The translations under genes were made by a program, and so were the position numbers. From the NCBI GenBank assembly GCA_947498025.1, contig CANMJR010000006.1, positions 1 to 64,000 on the forward strand: a stretch of DNA of 64,000 bases. Direction: 5' to 3'. Under the pieces are notes generated by a model. The model made no database searches. It was not told the origin of the DNA and was given only the letters and a program-made list of their open reading frames with translations. Origin of the DNA: Helicobacteraceae bacterium. GTDB lineage: Bacteria > Campylobacterota > Campylobacteria > Campylobacterales > Sulfurimonadaceae. Within the stretch, counting starts at the first letter, position 1, and each line of letters starts with the position of its first letter. Shown here in pieces: positions 15,733-23,855 of this stretch.

Positions 15733-18213
15733 ATGAGAAAATCTTTGTCTATATCGGCAATTTTATTTGCTCTATTTTTGAGTGGGTGTGGTGAAGGAGG
15801 TTCATCGGTTACAGGCTTACCGGCTGCGGCACCGGTTGCAGCAACAGAGCTAAAAAACGGTTATTTGATAGATGCAAACATAAGCGGTGTGGATTATGTT
15901 TGCGGCAGTGTCCGAGGGGTAACGACCTCAAGCGGACAATACGGTTGTCCTACAGGAAGCAGCATAGACTTTTATGTCGGTTCTATGCACATTGGTGCAA
16001 TTACGGCTATGGCAAGTGACGGCATTACTTACCCGCAAGATTTGTTAAACATAAGCAGAAGTAACTTCACAGATGTAAATCTTATAAAATTTGTAAGATT
16101 TATCCAATCTTTGGATGATGGATCTGCTACGGGAGTTTTAACGATTAATCAAGCGACAAAAGCAAAGTTTACTGCAACTCAATCTTTATCGGAGGTAAAT
16201 GATGCAGATATTGAAACTCTTTTGAGTAGTAACAGTATTGTATATGTAAATGCAACGGTAGCAATGAATCATCTTAAAACAAATATGTCGATTTATGTAG
16301 CAGAGGCAGAAGTAGCAACGCTTTCGGCGCAACAAGCAGCGGATGCAAAAACAATTGCGGATCCAAAAACAGCAGCAGACGAAAAGGCAGAGGCAGATGC
16401 GGCAGCGGTTCTGGCAGCACAACAAGCAGCGGATGCAAAAGCAATTGCGGATTCCAAAGCAGCGGCAGATGCAGCTGCTGCTATTCCAAGCGGTAATGCT
16501 AAAGTTGCAACAAATATAGCTCCAACAGTAAATGCAGGAGCAGACCAGAATGTCATTGCAGGTACAAATGTAACCTTAACTGCAACAGCAAGTGACAGTG
16601 ATGGAACCATTACTAATTATGAGTGGAAGGATGGAGCTACAACTTTATTTAATGTGCCTGTCTCAGACTATTCAGGAACGCAAACTATGACTTTAACACA
16701 AAGCAACATTCAAGATATGAAATATACTAGATTAGAGGTTAAAGGTGGAACTAAAGAATTAGGTGGCGCAATAGTTAATGATACAGCACTTTTCTCATCA
16801 GGTATTCATAATATAACTTTAACAGTTACAGACAACAAAGGAGCTACTGCTATAGATACGGTTGTAGTGACAGTTACTGCTACTGATACAGCTCCAATAG
16901 CAAATGCAGAAGCACAAGAAATTGCAGATGCTAAAGCAGCAGAAGATGCTGCAGCAGCTTCTGCTAATGTCAAAATTACTCCAGTTGGCACTGAGTTTCA
17001 AGTAAATAGTGAGATTGATAGCGCTCAACAGTATCCTCATATTTCAGCACTTAAGAACGGTGGATTTGTTATTGTATGGGAGAGTTGGGATAACAATGGA
17101 ACTGCAATCACAGATTCTGAGTTAAGTTATCTAGCAGCTCAAATCTATGATGCAAATGGTAGTAAGGTGGGCAGTGAATTTCAGGTAAATACAAATTCTG
17201 AAAGTTTCATAAGTCGTTCTTCTGTTACGACACTAAACAATGGTAATTTTGTTGTCACATGGCACATCTATGGCGTTGAAGTTTATGCTCAAATTTTCAC
17301 TGAAAATGGAGATAAGATAGGTGGAGAGTTTCAAGTAAATACCTATGAGTATAGCGATCAAGATCAACCAAGTGTAACAGCGCTTAGTAATGGTGGATTT
17401 GTCGTCTCATGGACGAGTCATGATAGTGATGATTTAAGTGTTACTGATACAAGTGGGTCTCATATAGCAGCACAAATATTTAATCCTTACGGTAATAAAG
17501 TAGGAAATGAGTTTCAAGTTAACAGTGAGGGGGAAGGTTATCAACAAAATGTTTCGATTACGGCTCTTGTAAATGGTGGATTTATTTCAATATGGGATAG
17601 TGCTCATGCACAAATTTATAATAATGATGGCAGTAAAATAGGTAGTGAATTTCAAATCGGTGGTCTTTTTTGTAGTATTGGAATTGGAGCATTGGAAAAT
17701 GGCGATTTTGTTGCGGCTTGGGTAGTTACTGAATCTGTCTCCGTTGTTGGTGAATATGGTTTTAGCTATTCATATGGTGCACCAGCAGTAATGGCACAAA
17801 TTTATGACAAGAATGGCAGTAAAATAGGCAGCGAGCTTCGAGTAAGCACTAAACTTGCTGGTGAAACAAGTTTGAAAATAAATACACCTGCTATCACAGC
17901 TTTAAGCGGTGGAGGATTTGTTATCACTTGGAAACAACTTGACGATACTTCTGTATCATATATTACAGGTAGCCCAATTACTAATATAGCTGCGCAAGTG
18001 TATGATGCCAATAGCAATAAAGTAGGCAGTAACTTTTTAATAAGTAGTGAAAATGAGTATGATCAATATTATCCATCTAGTGCAACTCTTGAGAATAATA
18101 GAATTGTGGTTACATGGCAAAGTGATGATACAAGAGGTGTGGGGATTACTGATACAAGAAATGCTCACATTGCAGCACAAATATTTGATATAAATATAAC
18201 AGCGGGTCAGTAG
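15733..18213 (+). CDS. large surface lipoprotein with PKD and seven propeller-like repeats
   Basis: The 826-residue lipoprotein has its lipobox at LFLSGC (Cys19). After an N-terminal domain with paired Cys (about 40-195) comes an Ala-rich coiled region with repeated QQAADAKAIAD. A PKD-like domain follows (about 255-385, APTVNAGADQNVIAG). Residues ~415-826 hold seven units of 45-66 residues, each with GxEFQVN, a QPSVTALSNGGFVVxW strand pair and AQIYDxNGxKVG. Such units occur in large adhesins, and seven copies suggest a beta-propeller. It likely acts at the cell surface in adhesion; the function is inferred. Expression may be phase-variable through the upstream G14 run. Confidence 0.8.
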   Translation: MRKSLSISAILFALFLSGCGEGGSSVTGLPAAAPVAATELKNGYLIDANISGVDYVCGSVRGVTTSSGQYGCPTGSSIDFYVGSMHIGAITAMASDGITYPQDLLNISRSNFTDVNLIKFVRFIQSLDDGSATGVLTINQATKAKFTATQSLSEVNDADIETLLSSNSIVYVNATVAMNHLKTNMSIYVAEAEVATLSAQQAADAKTIADPKTAADEKAEADAAAVLAAQQAADAKAIADSKAAADAAAAIPSGNAKVATNIAPTVNAGADQNVIAGTNVTLTATASDSDGTITNYEWKDGATTLFNVPVSDYSGTQTMTLTQSNIQDMKYTRLEVKGGTKELGGAIVNDTALFSSGIHNITLTVTDNKGATAIDTVVVTVTATDTAPIANAEAQEIADAKAAEDAAAASANVKITPVGTEFQVNSEIDSAQQYPHISALKNGGFVIVWESWDNNGTAITDSELSYLAAQIYDANGSKVGSEFQVNTNSESFISRSSVTTLNNGNFVVTWHIYGVEVYAQIFTENGDKIGGEFQVNTYEYSDQDQPSVTALSNGGFVVSWTSHDSDDLSVTDTSGSHIAAQIFNPYGNKVGNEFQVNSEGEGYQQNVSITALVNGGFISIWDSAHAQIYNNDGSKIGSEFQIGGLFCSIGIGALENGDFVAAWVVTESVSVVGEYGFSYSYGAPAVMAQIYDKNGSKIGSELRVSTKLAGETSLKINTPAITALSGGGFVITWKQLDDTSVSYITGSPITNIAAQVYDANSNKVGSNFLISSENEYDQYYPSSATLENNRIVVTWQSDDTRGVGITDTRNAHIAAQIFDINITAGQ

Positions 18214-18249
18214 CATAATAAACAAAAGCAGTAAATACTTTTAGATTGA

Positions 18250-18384
18250 GTGCGCTTACTCAAGCGAATAGTATTGGAGTTTTACTATCGGCGAGGGCGA
18301 TAAGTACGATGTGTGGATTGTCCTTGTCGGCAATGGAATAAGAACAATGGCTATTACTTTCGTTGTGTCAGGGCAGGACAGTAG
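18250..18384 (+). pseudogene. remnant of a DUF1566 (Lcl-type) C-terminal domain
   Basis: The sequence decodes, with two 1-nt shifts, as ALTQANS, then YWSFTIGEGDKYDVWIVLVG, then NKNNGYYFRCVRAGQ and a stop. It matches the end of the DUF1566 proteins at 25223-30250 and 30319-30744 (YWSST... and VRCVRAGQ). Even the bases after the stop (agtttggattttg) match the latter gene. It is the 3' scar of a gene or domain once present here, probably part of the preceding lipoprotein's ancestor. Confidence 0.75.
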
Positions 18385-18444
18385 TTTGGATTTTGATTTT
18401 TAAATAATATAGCTGCTTTTGAGTAGCTTAAAAAGGAGTAGTGA

Positions 18445-18873
18445 ATGAAAAGAAAGATAATTTTATCGGTTCAATTGTTGCTTGTTGCGTTAATGTTTGC
18501 CTCATGTGCAACTAAAAATGATATAGATATTATGCAACTGAAAAATAACAGTGAAATAAAGCGAACTGACAATTTGATTGTTGACATGAATAATAAAACA
18601 TCAGAAATGAGAGAAGTGTCACAAAAATTAATAGAACTAAGAATTGAGAATAAACAAAGCACTAAAGAGTACGAAAATCTTAAGAAAAAAGATGACTCAT
18701 TGGCACAGGAAATTTATTCTATTATCAAAGGACTAGAAGAAATTAAGCAAAAAGGAGGGCAGAATGCTTCAGAAATTTTAAAAATTCAAACTTCTCTTGA
18801 TGAGAACAAAAAATCTAGAAAAGAGATTATAAACTGGTTTATTGAAGAGTGGAAAAAAATCGAAAATAGTTAA
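18445..18873 (+). CDS. small coiled-coil lipoprotein
   Basis: The 142-residue lipoprotein has a lipobox at LMFASC (Cys21). The remainder is a charged, heptad-like coiled coil (EMREVSQKLIELRIENKQ, ENLKKKDDSLAQEI) ending in WFIEEWKKIENS. No known family is recognised. It has a good ribosome site (aaaaggag) and lies 14 bp upstream of a membrane-anchored coiled-coil gene, so the two may form a pair. It could be a spacer or tether protein of the envelope. Confidence 0.65.
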   Translation: MKRKIILSVQLLLVALMFASCATKNDIDIMQLKNNSEIKRTDNLIVDMNNKTSEMREVSQKLIELRIENKQSTKEYENLKKKDDSLAQEIYSIIKGLEEIKQKGGQNASEILKIQTSLDENKKSRKEIINWFIEEWKKIENS

Positions 18874-18887
18874 AAAAAGGAACGCAG

Positions 18888-19181
18888 ATGGAAGATAATA
18901 AGTATATAGTAAATATTGCTATCTCAATAATAGCTGTTGGTATTAGTGTTTATACATTTATAGTAAGTAATCAGAATGAGGCGTTTAAAAATACTGTAAC
19001 AGAAAATACAAGCCATATAGAAAAAAATATTGCCAGTATTAAAAAGTTAAATGAGGAAGTTGAGAAGATAAACAAAAATATGATTAGTGAAGATTTGTCG
19101 AAAAATCAAGAGATTTTACAAGAACATAGTAAAAAACTTGAATTGATACATGAAACATTAATTAAACTTAATAGAGAATGA
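18888..19181 (+). CDS. single-span membrane protein with coiled coil
   Basis: The 97-residue protein has one TM helix near the N-terminus (YIVNIAISIIAVGISVYTFI), then a long coiled coil (NEEVEKINKNMISEDLSK, LQEHSKKLELIHETLIKL). The ribosome site is aaaggaacg. It is probably co-transcribed with the preceding coiled-coil lipoprotein, and a hairpin terminator lies 28 bp downstream. Function unknown. Confidence 0.65.
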   Translation: MEDNKYIVNIAISIIAVGISVYTFIVSNQNEAFKNTVTENTSHIEKNIASIKKLNEEVEKINKNMISEDLSKNQEILQEHSKKLELIHETLIKLNRE

Positions 19182-19209
19182 AAAAGGTTGTTTCCTAAAA
19201 AATAATAGC

Positions 19210-19232
19210 CAGAGGAGTGATTAATTCCTCTG
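19210..19232. terminator. bidirectional hairpin between convergent transcripts
   Basis: A 7-bp stem (cagagga/tcctctg) is followed by tttt on the plus strand and by a T-rich run on the minus strand. It can end the coiled-coil operon on the plus side. On the minus side it lies 6 bp past the micro-ORF stop codon. Confidence 0.6.
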
Positions 19233-19238
19233 TTTTGA

Positions 19239-19301
19239 TTAATACAGAGCGGGTGCAAACACCATCAGCAGTAAAAAGACTATTATTGTTGTATAAAGCA
19301 A
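19239..19301 (-). CDS. 20-residue hydrophobic micro-ORF (toxin-like peptide), locus 1
   Basis: Read from TTG, the peptide is MLYTTIIVFLLLMVFAPALY. An aaggg ribosome site lies 7 nt upstream, and an ATT codon one position earlier is a second possible start. It resembles in size and character the Ibs-type toxins (19 residues, hydrophobic, ending in Tyr) and the micro-ORF at 30981-31040 (both contain LLM and FAP). The segment from the ribosome site through the TTG is complementary to the 5' part of the upstream RNA. Coding status is a hypothesis. Confidence 0.45.
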   Translation of the reverse strand: MLYTTIIVFLLLMVFAPALY

Positions 19302-19357
19302 AATGAAACCCTTACTTAAAAGTCCACTCCCACCCCAGCCTTACCAAAAAAATTGGC

Positions 19358-19441
19358 AAAAAAAAAGGCTAAGACCCGAAAGTCCTAACCTAATCTCTCA
19401 AGTGTCTGGTAATCAGTCAGACGGTTTCATCTTGTTCCAAC
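19358..19441 (-). ncRNA. small RNA with intrinsic terminator, locus 1
   Basis: The minus strand has tatgatatactt (a TATACT -10 box at 19453-19448) predicting a start near 19441. The transcript would be about 84 nt, with a small hairpin (gtctg/cagac) and a 10-bp terminator stem closed by a TTCG loop (19390-19367), then U9. Bases 19434-19423 can pair with 19310-19299, the initiation region of the micro-ORF (12 bp, one G-U). I do not recognise it as a known RNA family. trpS ends 64 bp upstream. Confidence 0.6.
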
Positions 19442-19504
19442 GAAAGAAGTATATCATAGAAAAATAAAAATTTATTTTATGTCAATTCTAAAAATAAGTC
19501 CAAT

Positions 19505-20470
19505 TTAGTAATTTATCCCCGTCACTCTTCTTATCTTCTCTATCATCGGCATTGCCGCTTCTTTTGCCTTTACGCTTCCCATTCTTAGAATCTCTCTCAC
19601 TTCATTCTGATTTGCTCCAAAATAAGCTCTTTTCTCTCTGAAGTCTCCAAAATATTCCCACATGACATCCGCAAGGTAGAGTTTAAAGTGTCCATGTCCT
19701 TCGCCGCCTTTTTTGTATCTCTCTTGAAGTTCTCTCAGCTTATTTTCATTTAAAAAGAGTTTTGCCATGTTGTAAACATTGCAGTTAAGAAACTCTTTTG
19801 GCTCTTCCATTGAAACATTTTCAGTTACTATTTTTTTGATAGTTTTAAGTTGCGCTTTCTCTTCGCCGAAAATATTGACTGTATTGCCGTAGCTTTTTGA
19901 CATTTTTTGCCCGTCGGTTCCCGGGACTGTTGCTACATGCTCCTCGACTTTAAATTCCGGTATTTTCAGCACATCGCCGTATTGGTTATTGAATTTTATT
20001 GCTATGTCTCTTGCTATTTCTACATGCTGAATCTGGTCTTTTCCGACTGGGACAATGTCCGGTGAAAAGAGCAGAATATCCGCTGCCATAAGCACCGGAT
20101 AAGAGAAAAGTGAATGGTTTGTTGCAAATCCTCTTGCCGTTTTGTCTTTGTAGCTGTGCGCACGCTCCAGCAGACCCATCGGTGTAAAAGAGGAGAGTAC
20201 CCAATAGAGTTCCAAAACTTCTTTTACATCGGATTGAACCCAAAATGTTGATTTATTTGGGTCTATGCCTAGAGAGAGGAAATCGGTTGCGGTTTGCATG
20301 GTGAGTTGTGATAATCTTTGTCCGTCATTTACGCTTGTTTGTGCATGGTAGTTTGCTATAAAAGCAAAGGTTTCATTGCTCTTTTGCGCCTCTACCATCT
20401 GTTTTATAGAACCAAAATAATTTCCGATATGTAAATCGCCCGAGGGCTGGATTCCCGTTAAAAGTCTCAT
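19505..20470 (-). CDS. trpS: tryptophanyl-tRNA synthetase
   Basis: TrpS charges tRNA-Trp. The 321-residue class I synthetase starts MRLLTGIQPSGDLHIGNYFG, containing the HIGH-type motif (HIGN). The KMSKSYGN motif lies near residue 195, and VGKDQIQHVEIARD is the tRNA/ATP region. A longer open frame exists upstream but lacks a better start, and the chosen ATG follows agggaatttt. It is divergent from a short hpf. Confidence 0.95.
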   Translation of the reverse strand: MRLLTGIQPSGDLHIGNYFGSIKQMVEAQKSNETFAFIANYHAQTSVNDGQRLSQLTMQTATDFLSLGIDPNKSTFWVQSDVKEVLELYWVLSSFTPMGLLERAHSYKDKTARGFATNHSLFSYPVLMAADILLFSPDIVPVGKDQIQHVEIARDIAIKFNNQYGDVLKIPEFKVEEHVATVPGTDGQKMSKSYGNTVNIFGEEKAQLKTIKKIVTENVSMEEPKEFLNCNVYNMAKLFLNENKLRELQERYKKGGEGHGHFKLYLADVMWEYFGDFREKRAYFGANQNEVREILRMGSVKAKEAAMPMIEKIRRVTGINY

Positions 20471-20598
20471 AAAATTCCCTGATTTTTTTGTGTGCATTAT
20501 AGCAAAATCACCTTGCATGAATGACATTTTCAGCTTTATTTTGTTATCATCGCCCCAAAAATAGAGAGCATGCAGAGTGCTCATAAAAAGGATTCGTT

Positions 20599-20928
20599 AT
20601 GAATGTAAAGATTCACGCAAAAGGTGTTACGCTCCATGAACATGCAAAAGCTCACATTGAGGCTGCTGTTGAGGGTTTTAGAAAATTTCAGTTGGATATA
20701 ACAACTGTAAACGTGAATGTAAGCACAGAGAAAAAAGGTGTTGCGATAGAGTTTGATATTCATATCGCCCATGCACAGCCGGTTGTTATTAGCCAAGGCG
20801 ATAGCGATTTAGATACGGCAATTGATTTGGCAATAGAGAGAGCCTTAAAAGCACTCCGCCGTCTGCATGATAAAGTTATTGACAAACATGCCGTATCGGT
20901 AAAAGATTTAGAAACACTGGATGTATAA
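20599..20928 (+). CDS. hpf: short ribosome hibernation promoting factor
   Basis: The 109-residue HPF/YfiA-type protein starts MNVKIHAKGVTLHEHAKAHI. It has the beta-alpha-beta-beta-beta-alpha pattern of the family (FRKFQLDITTVNVNVS; IEFDIHIAHAQPVVISQ; DTAIDLAIERALKALRRLHDK). It binds the 30S decoding area in stationary cells. There is no C-terminal dimerisation domain, unlike the long HPF at 41244-41786. It is followed 3 bp later by a barrel-protein gene. Confidence 0.88.
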   Translation: MNVKIHAKGVTLHEHAKAHIEAAVEGFRKFQLDITTVNVNVSTEKKGVAIEFDIHIAHAQPVVISQGDSDLDTAIDLAIERALKALRRLHDKVIDKHAVSVKDLETLDV

Positions 20929-20931
20929 AAT

Positions 20932-21540
20932 ATGAAGAGACTGTTTCTCTCTGCTCTGCTGTTTTTTTCTACTCTTGCGTGTGCAGAGGATGACTACTCA
21001 TTCAGGGCTGCATATGGGCAGGTTACAAAAAATGATTTTCTTGAAATTTTAGTCGGTCAAATTCAGCCGCACAGATATGATTTGAAGGTTCTCGCTTTTG
21101 ACGGCGGTTATCTTTTGAAGCAGAATACATTTGATTTGCCGTTGGATTTGTACGCAAAAGCAGGGGTGGCTCATTTTGATGAGAGAGGTTTGCAGGAGGA
21201 TATTTATGAGGGAACACTCTATTTAAAACTCTACTGGAACATAGATTTCTTAGATAATAGAGCAAGGCTTGGGCTTGGAGAGGGTGGTTCCTATACCACT
21301 GATATTCTTTATGCGGAGTATCTCGAAGCAATAGAAAAAAATGGTAAAAACTCAAAATATTTAAATTACATGGATGTCAGTATAGATTTAGATGTTGGAA
21401 AATTGGTTCAGTACGAGCCGTTACATGGTACTTCCATAGGTTTCGCTCTTAAACACAGATCAGGTATTTATGGATTAGTCAATAATGTGAGAAGGGGTGG
21501 GTCAAACTACTACACCGTTTATTTAGAAACAAATTTTTAG
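20932..21540 (+). CDS. putative outer-membrane beta-barrel protein
   Basis: The 202-residue exported protein has a signal peptide (MKRLFLSALLFFSTLACA|ED). The mature part has repeated amphipathic strands (YLKLYWNIDFLDNRARLGLG; GTSIGFALKHRSGIYGLVNN) and ends YYTVYLETNF, a C-terminal Phe typical of barrel proteins. It broadly resembles small 8-stranded barrels such as the PagL or acyloxyacyl-hydrolase-like group, but I cannot identify catalytic residues. It sits between hpf and hemJ, and overall spacing suggests one transcript. Confidence 0.65.
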   Translation: MKRLFLSALLFFSTLACAEDDYSFRAAYGQVTKNDFLEILVGQIQPHRYDLKVLAFDGGYLLKQNTFDLPLDLYAKAGVAHFDERGLQEDIYEGTLYLKLYWNIDFLDNRARLGLGEGGSYTTDILYAEYLEAIEKNGKNSKYLNYMDVSIDLDVGKLVQYEPLHGTSIGFALKHRSGIYGLVNNVRRGGSNYYTVYLETNF

Positions 21541-21551
21541 GAGGATGTTCA

Positions 21552-21998
21552 ATGTATAACTGGATAATTTGGTTTCATATTTTATCTTTAATATCTTGGT
21601 TTGCAGTTCTATTTTACCTGCCGAGACTCTTTGTTTACCATGCAGAAAATAGAGAAAATGCAGGGTTTGTTGAAGTCGTAAAAGTTATGGAGTTTAAAAT
21701 TTTTCAGTACATCGGTGTTCCCGCCATGTGGGCAACAGTTATAAGCGGTATAGCTTTAATCTTCTTATCATCCTCTCACTACGGCGGAGTAAATATACTC
21801 TCAACAGGTGGATGGCTCCATGCTAAAATAGTTTTTGTTCTTCTATTAATGGTTTATTTTTTCTCTTTGGGAGTTTTTAGAAAAAAACTTTTAGAAGATA
21901 AGTGTGAGAAGAGCGGAAAGTTTTTTAGAGTTTATAATGAAGTTCCGACACTGCTTTTGATGGTAATTGTTGCGATGGTAATAATCAGACCGTTTTAA
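21552..21998 (+). CDS. hemJ: protoporphyrinogen IX oxidase HemJ
   Basis: HemJ oxidises protoporphyrinogen IX to protoporphyrin IX in the inner membrane. The 148-residue, four-helix protein has the characteristic HILSLISWFAVLFYLPRLFVYH start, with His and Arg ligand positions, and a central WLHAKIVFVLLLM with conserved His and Lys. The late FRVYNEVPTLLLM block is also diagnostic. The ribosome site is aggagg. Confidence 0.9.
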   Translation: MYNWIIWFHILSLISWFAVLFYLPRLFVYHAENRENAGFVEVVKVMEFKIFQYIGVPAMWATVISGIALIFLSSSHYGGVNILSTGGWLHAKIVFVLLLMVYFFSLGVFRKKLLEDKCEKSGKFFRVYNEVPTLLLMVIVAMVIIRPF

Positions 21999-22015
21999 TC
22001 ATTACAGAATTGGGG

Positions 22016-22039
22016 ATTGGACTTTAGTCCAATTTTTTT
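22016..22039 (+). terminator. terminator after hemJ
   Basis: The stem attggac/gtccaat, with a short loop, is followed by seven T on the plus strand, 18 bp after the hemJ stop. An outer, weaker inverted repeat (ttgggga/tccccag) surrounds it. Confidence 0.65.
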
Positions 22040-22069
22040 ATAGGATTGAAATCCCATCCCCAGTTTTAC

Positions 22070-23563
22070 TTATTTCTCCCCTCTTTTTTTTGCCTTAAAT
22101 AACACGGGCGTTCCGGTAAAATTAAAAGCCTCTCTCAATTTGTTTGTCAAATATCTTCTGTAGGTAAAGTGAAGACCTTTTGGTTTGTTCATAACGATAG
22201 CGATTTTCGGCGGTCTTGTTTCGTATTGCGTTGCATAGTAAATTCTAATAACCTGACCGCGCATGCTCGGAAGTTGGTGACGTCTGAGAGCTTTTTCCAT
22301 CGCTTCATTGAGTTTTGAAGTTGTAATTCTCTGAGAGTAATTCTCATTTATCTCCAAAATCATGTCATGGAGCTTTTCAACTCTTTGGTGCGTGCTTGCA
22401 GAGAGGGTAATGATTGGTGCATAGGCTAAAAACTTAAATCTGTCTCTAACCTCTTTGATAATCTTGTCGTAATCATCTCTTGCTGCAATATCCCATTTGT
22501 TGAGAACGATGATACATGCAAGTCTGTTTTGATCCACAAGCCCTGCTATCTTCTCATCCAAATCCAAAAATGGCTGGCTTGCATCAAGAACAACAAGTGC
22601 CATGTTCGCACTCTCAAGCATCTCTGTTGTTCGCATAAGAGCAAATTTCTCAATGCCCGTGATTTTTCCTCTTCTTCTGATTCCGGCAGTATCTACAAAT
22701 GTTAACTGCTTTCCTTTGTAGTCTATGCTCTCATCAATCGGGTCGATTGTAGTTCCGGCAACATCGCTTACAACTGAGCGTTCTTCTTTGAGAAGTGCAT
22801 TCAAAAGTGAGCTCTTTCCAACATTTACGCGACCGATAATTGCGATTTTAATATGGTTGATATCATTTTCATCAAACTCTTTGATTCTGTCATTCTGAGC
22901 ATAGATAGAGTCATCTTCTATATCCTCTATCTCTTCCTCATCGGTATAGAAAAAGCCGTCATCCTCTTCGTCTTCCTCTTCATCTTCACCAAAGAAATCA
23001 TACTCTTCGTCTTCATCGACTATCTCATCGCTTCTCTCTTCGTCACTCTCTTCTTCTTCTTCCACAATGATGTCGCTATCGGGAATAAGCACATAAAGCC
23101 AATCAAAAAGTGCAGAAACACCTCTGTTGTGAGATACGGAGATACCGAAAATAGCATCCGTTCCAAACTCGTAAAAATCCCAAAGCTTATCTTTCATTTT
23201 GTCGTTGTCTATTTTGTTTACGACAAGTGCAACATCTTTACCCAGAGATTGAAGTTCGTAAAAAAGTTTTTTATCTTCATCTTCAGGTAAACCTTTCCCG
23301 TCCACTATAAATAAAATTATGTCCGCTTTGTATGCAGCTTGAAGCGATTTCTCTTTGATTTTATCAAAAAGTTCGCACCCTTTATCGAGTCCGCCCGTGT
23401 CTAAAAGCTCAACTTGCTTATTGATGATAATGGCGTTTCTTCTCTTAACATCTCTTGTTGTTCCGGCTTGTTCGGATGTGATTGCATCTCTTTTTTTAAG
23501 AAGTCTGTTAAAGAGTGAACTTTTGCCGACATTCGGGCGACCTATAATAGCGATTTTTTTCAT
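22070..23563 (-). CDS. der: ribosome biogenesis GTPase Der (EngA)
   Basis: Der has two tandem GTPase domains and acts in 50S assembly. The 497-residue protein has G1 motifs GRPNVGKSSLFN (residue ~7) and GRVNVGKSSLLN (~240), with NKID and NKWD specificity motifs, and a KH-like C-terminal domain (YATQYETRPPKIAIVMNKPK). Between the two G domains lies a ~60-residue, extremely acidic linker (rich in EEEE, DEDEEYDFFGEDEEED), longer than in E. coli. Essential cytosolic GTPase. Confidence 0.95.
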   Translation of the reverse strand: MKKIAIIGRPNVGKSSLFNRLLKKRDAITSEQAGTTRDVKRRNAIIINKQVELLDTGGLDKGCELFDKIKEKSLQAAYKADIILFIVDGKGLPEDEDKKLFYELQSLGKDVALVVNKIDNDKMKDKLWDFYEFGTDAIFGISVSHNRGVSALFDWLYVLIPDSDIIVEEEEESDEERSDEIVDEDEEYDFFGEDEEEDEEDDGFFYTDEEEIEDIEDDSIYAQNDRIKEFDENDINHIKIAIIGRVNVGKSSLLNALLKEERSVVSDVAGTTIDPIDESIDYKGKQLTFVDTAGIRRRGKITGIEKFALMRTTEMLESANMALVVLDASQPFLDLDEKIAGLVDQNRLACIIVLNKWDIAARDDYDKIIKEVRDRFKFLAYAPIITLSASTHQRVEKLHDMILEINENYSQRITTSKLNEAMEKALRRHQLPSMRGQVIRIYYATQYETRPPKIAIVMNKPKGLHFTYRRYLTNKLREAFNFTGTPVLFKAKKRGEK

Positions 23564-23688
23564 GTGAAACCTTGTAATGTTGTTATATAGTTTTAAGAAG
23601 TGTGGCTAATAAAATATATTTTGAAGTGAAATTATATCTAAATAATCATGTTATGACATTACGCACTTTTTCATAAAAATGCGTAAAG

Positions 23689-23839
23689 CACCTTGTGATT
23701 CTCGAAAAACTCTGTTTTACTAAAGAAACATTTTCGCTTTGCGAAAAGCGATTCTCTTGTTTTCGTAGCTTTAGGGGGTTGTAGGGACATTTGTGTCCCT
23801 GCCACTAAAACGGACTTGTTCGTTTTAGTGTGTAACATC
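23689..23839 (+). repeat. dispersed hairpin repeat, copy 2
   Basis: The order is caccttgtgattctcg, then a 44-base hairpin segment (23720-23763) resembling the one nested in copy 1, the core tagctttagggggttgtagg, the hairpin agggac...gtccct, and the arm pair cactaaaacg/cgttttagtg ending gtgtaacatc. It lies between der and an LPP20-type lipoprotein gene. Upstream at about 23660-23687 is a further hairpin, ttacgca/tgcgtaa. Confidence 0.75.
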
Positions 23840-23855
23840 AAGAAAGAGGGGGAAG

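Noticed and set aside
16310-16500. Ala-rich repeats in the 15733 lipoprotein as a tandem DNA repeat or CRISPR
   Set aside because: Repeats are coding (QQAADAKAIAD), imperfect and without spacers.
19358-19441. signal-recognition-particle RNA, 6S RNA or c-di-GMP riboswitch identity for the minus-strand RNA
   Set aside because: The conserved SRP tetraloop/GGAAG core, the 6S open bubble and the riboswitch consensus are not seen.
19480-19485. TTGACA as the -35 box for the locus 1 RNA
   Set aside because: It lies 26 bp from TATACT (or 21 bp from the alternative TATGAT), too far for normal spacing; the extended -10 alone is used.
22853-23290. 145-residue frame antisense to der
   Set aside because: It mirrors the acidic linker of der, which gives a hydrophobic-looking translation on the other strand; no ribosome site.
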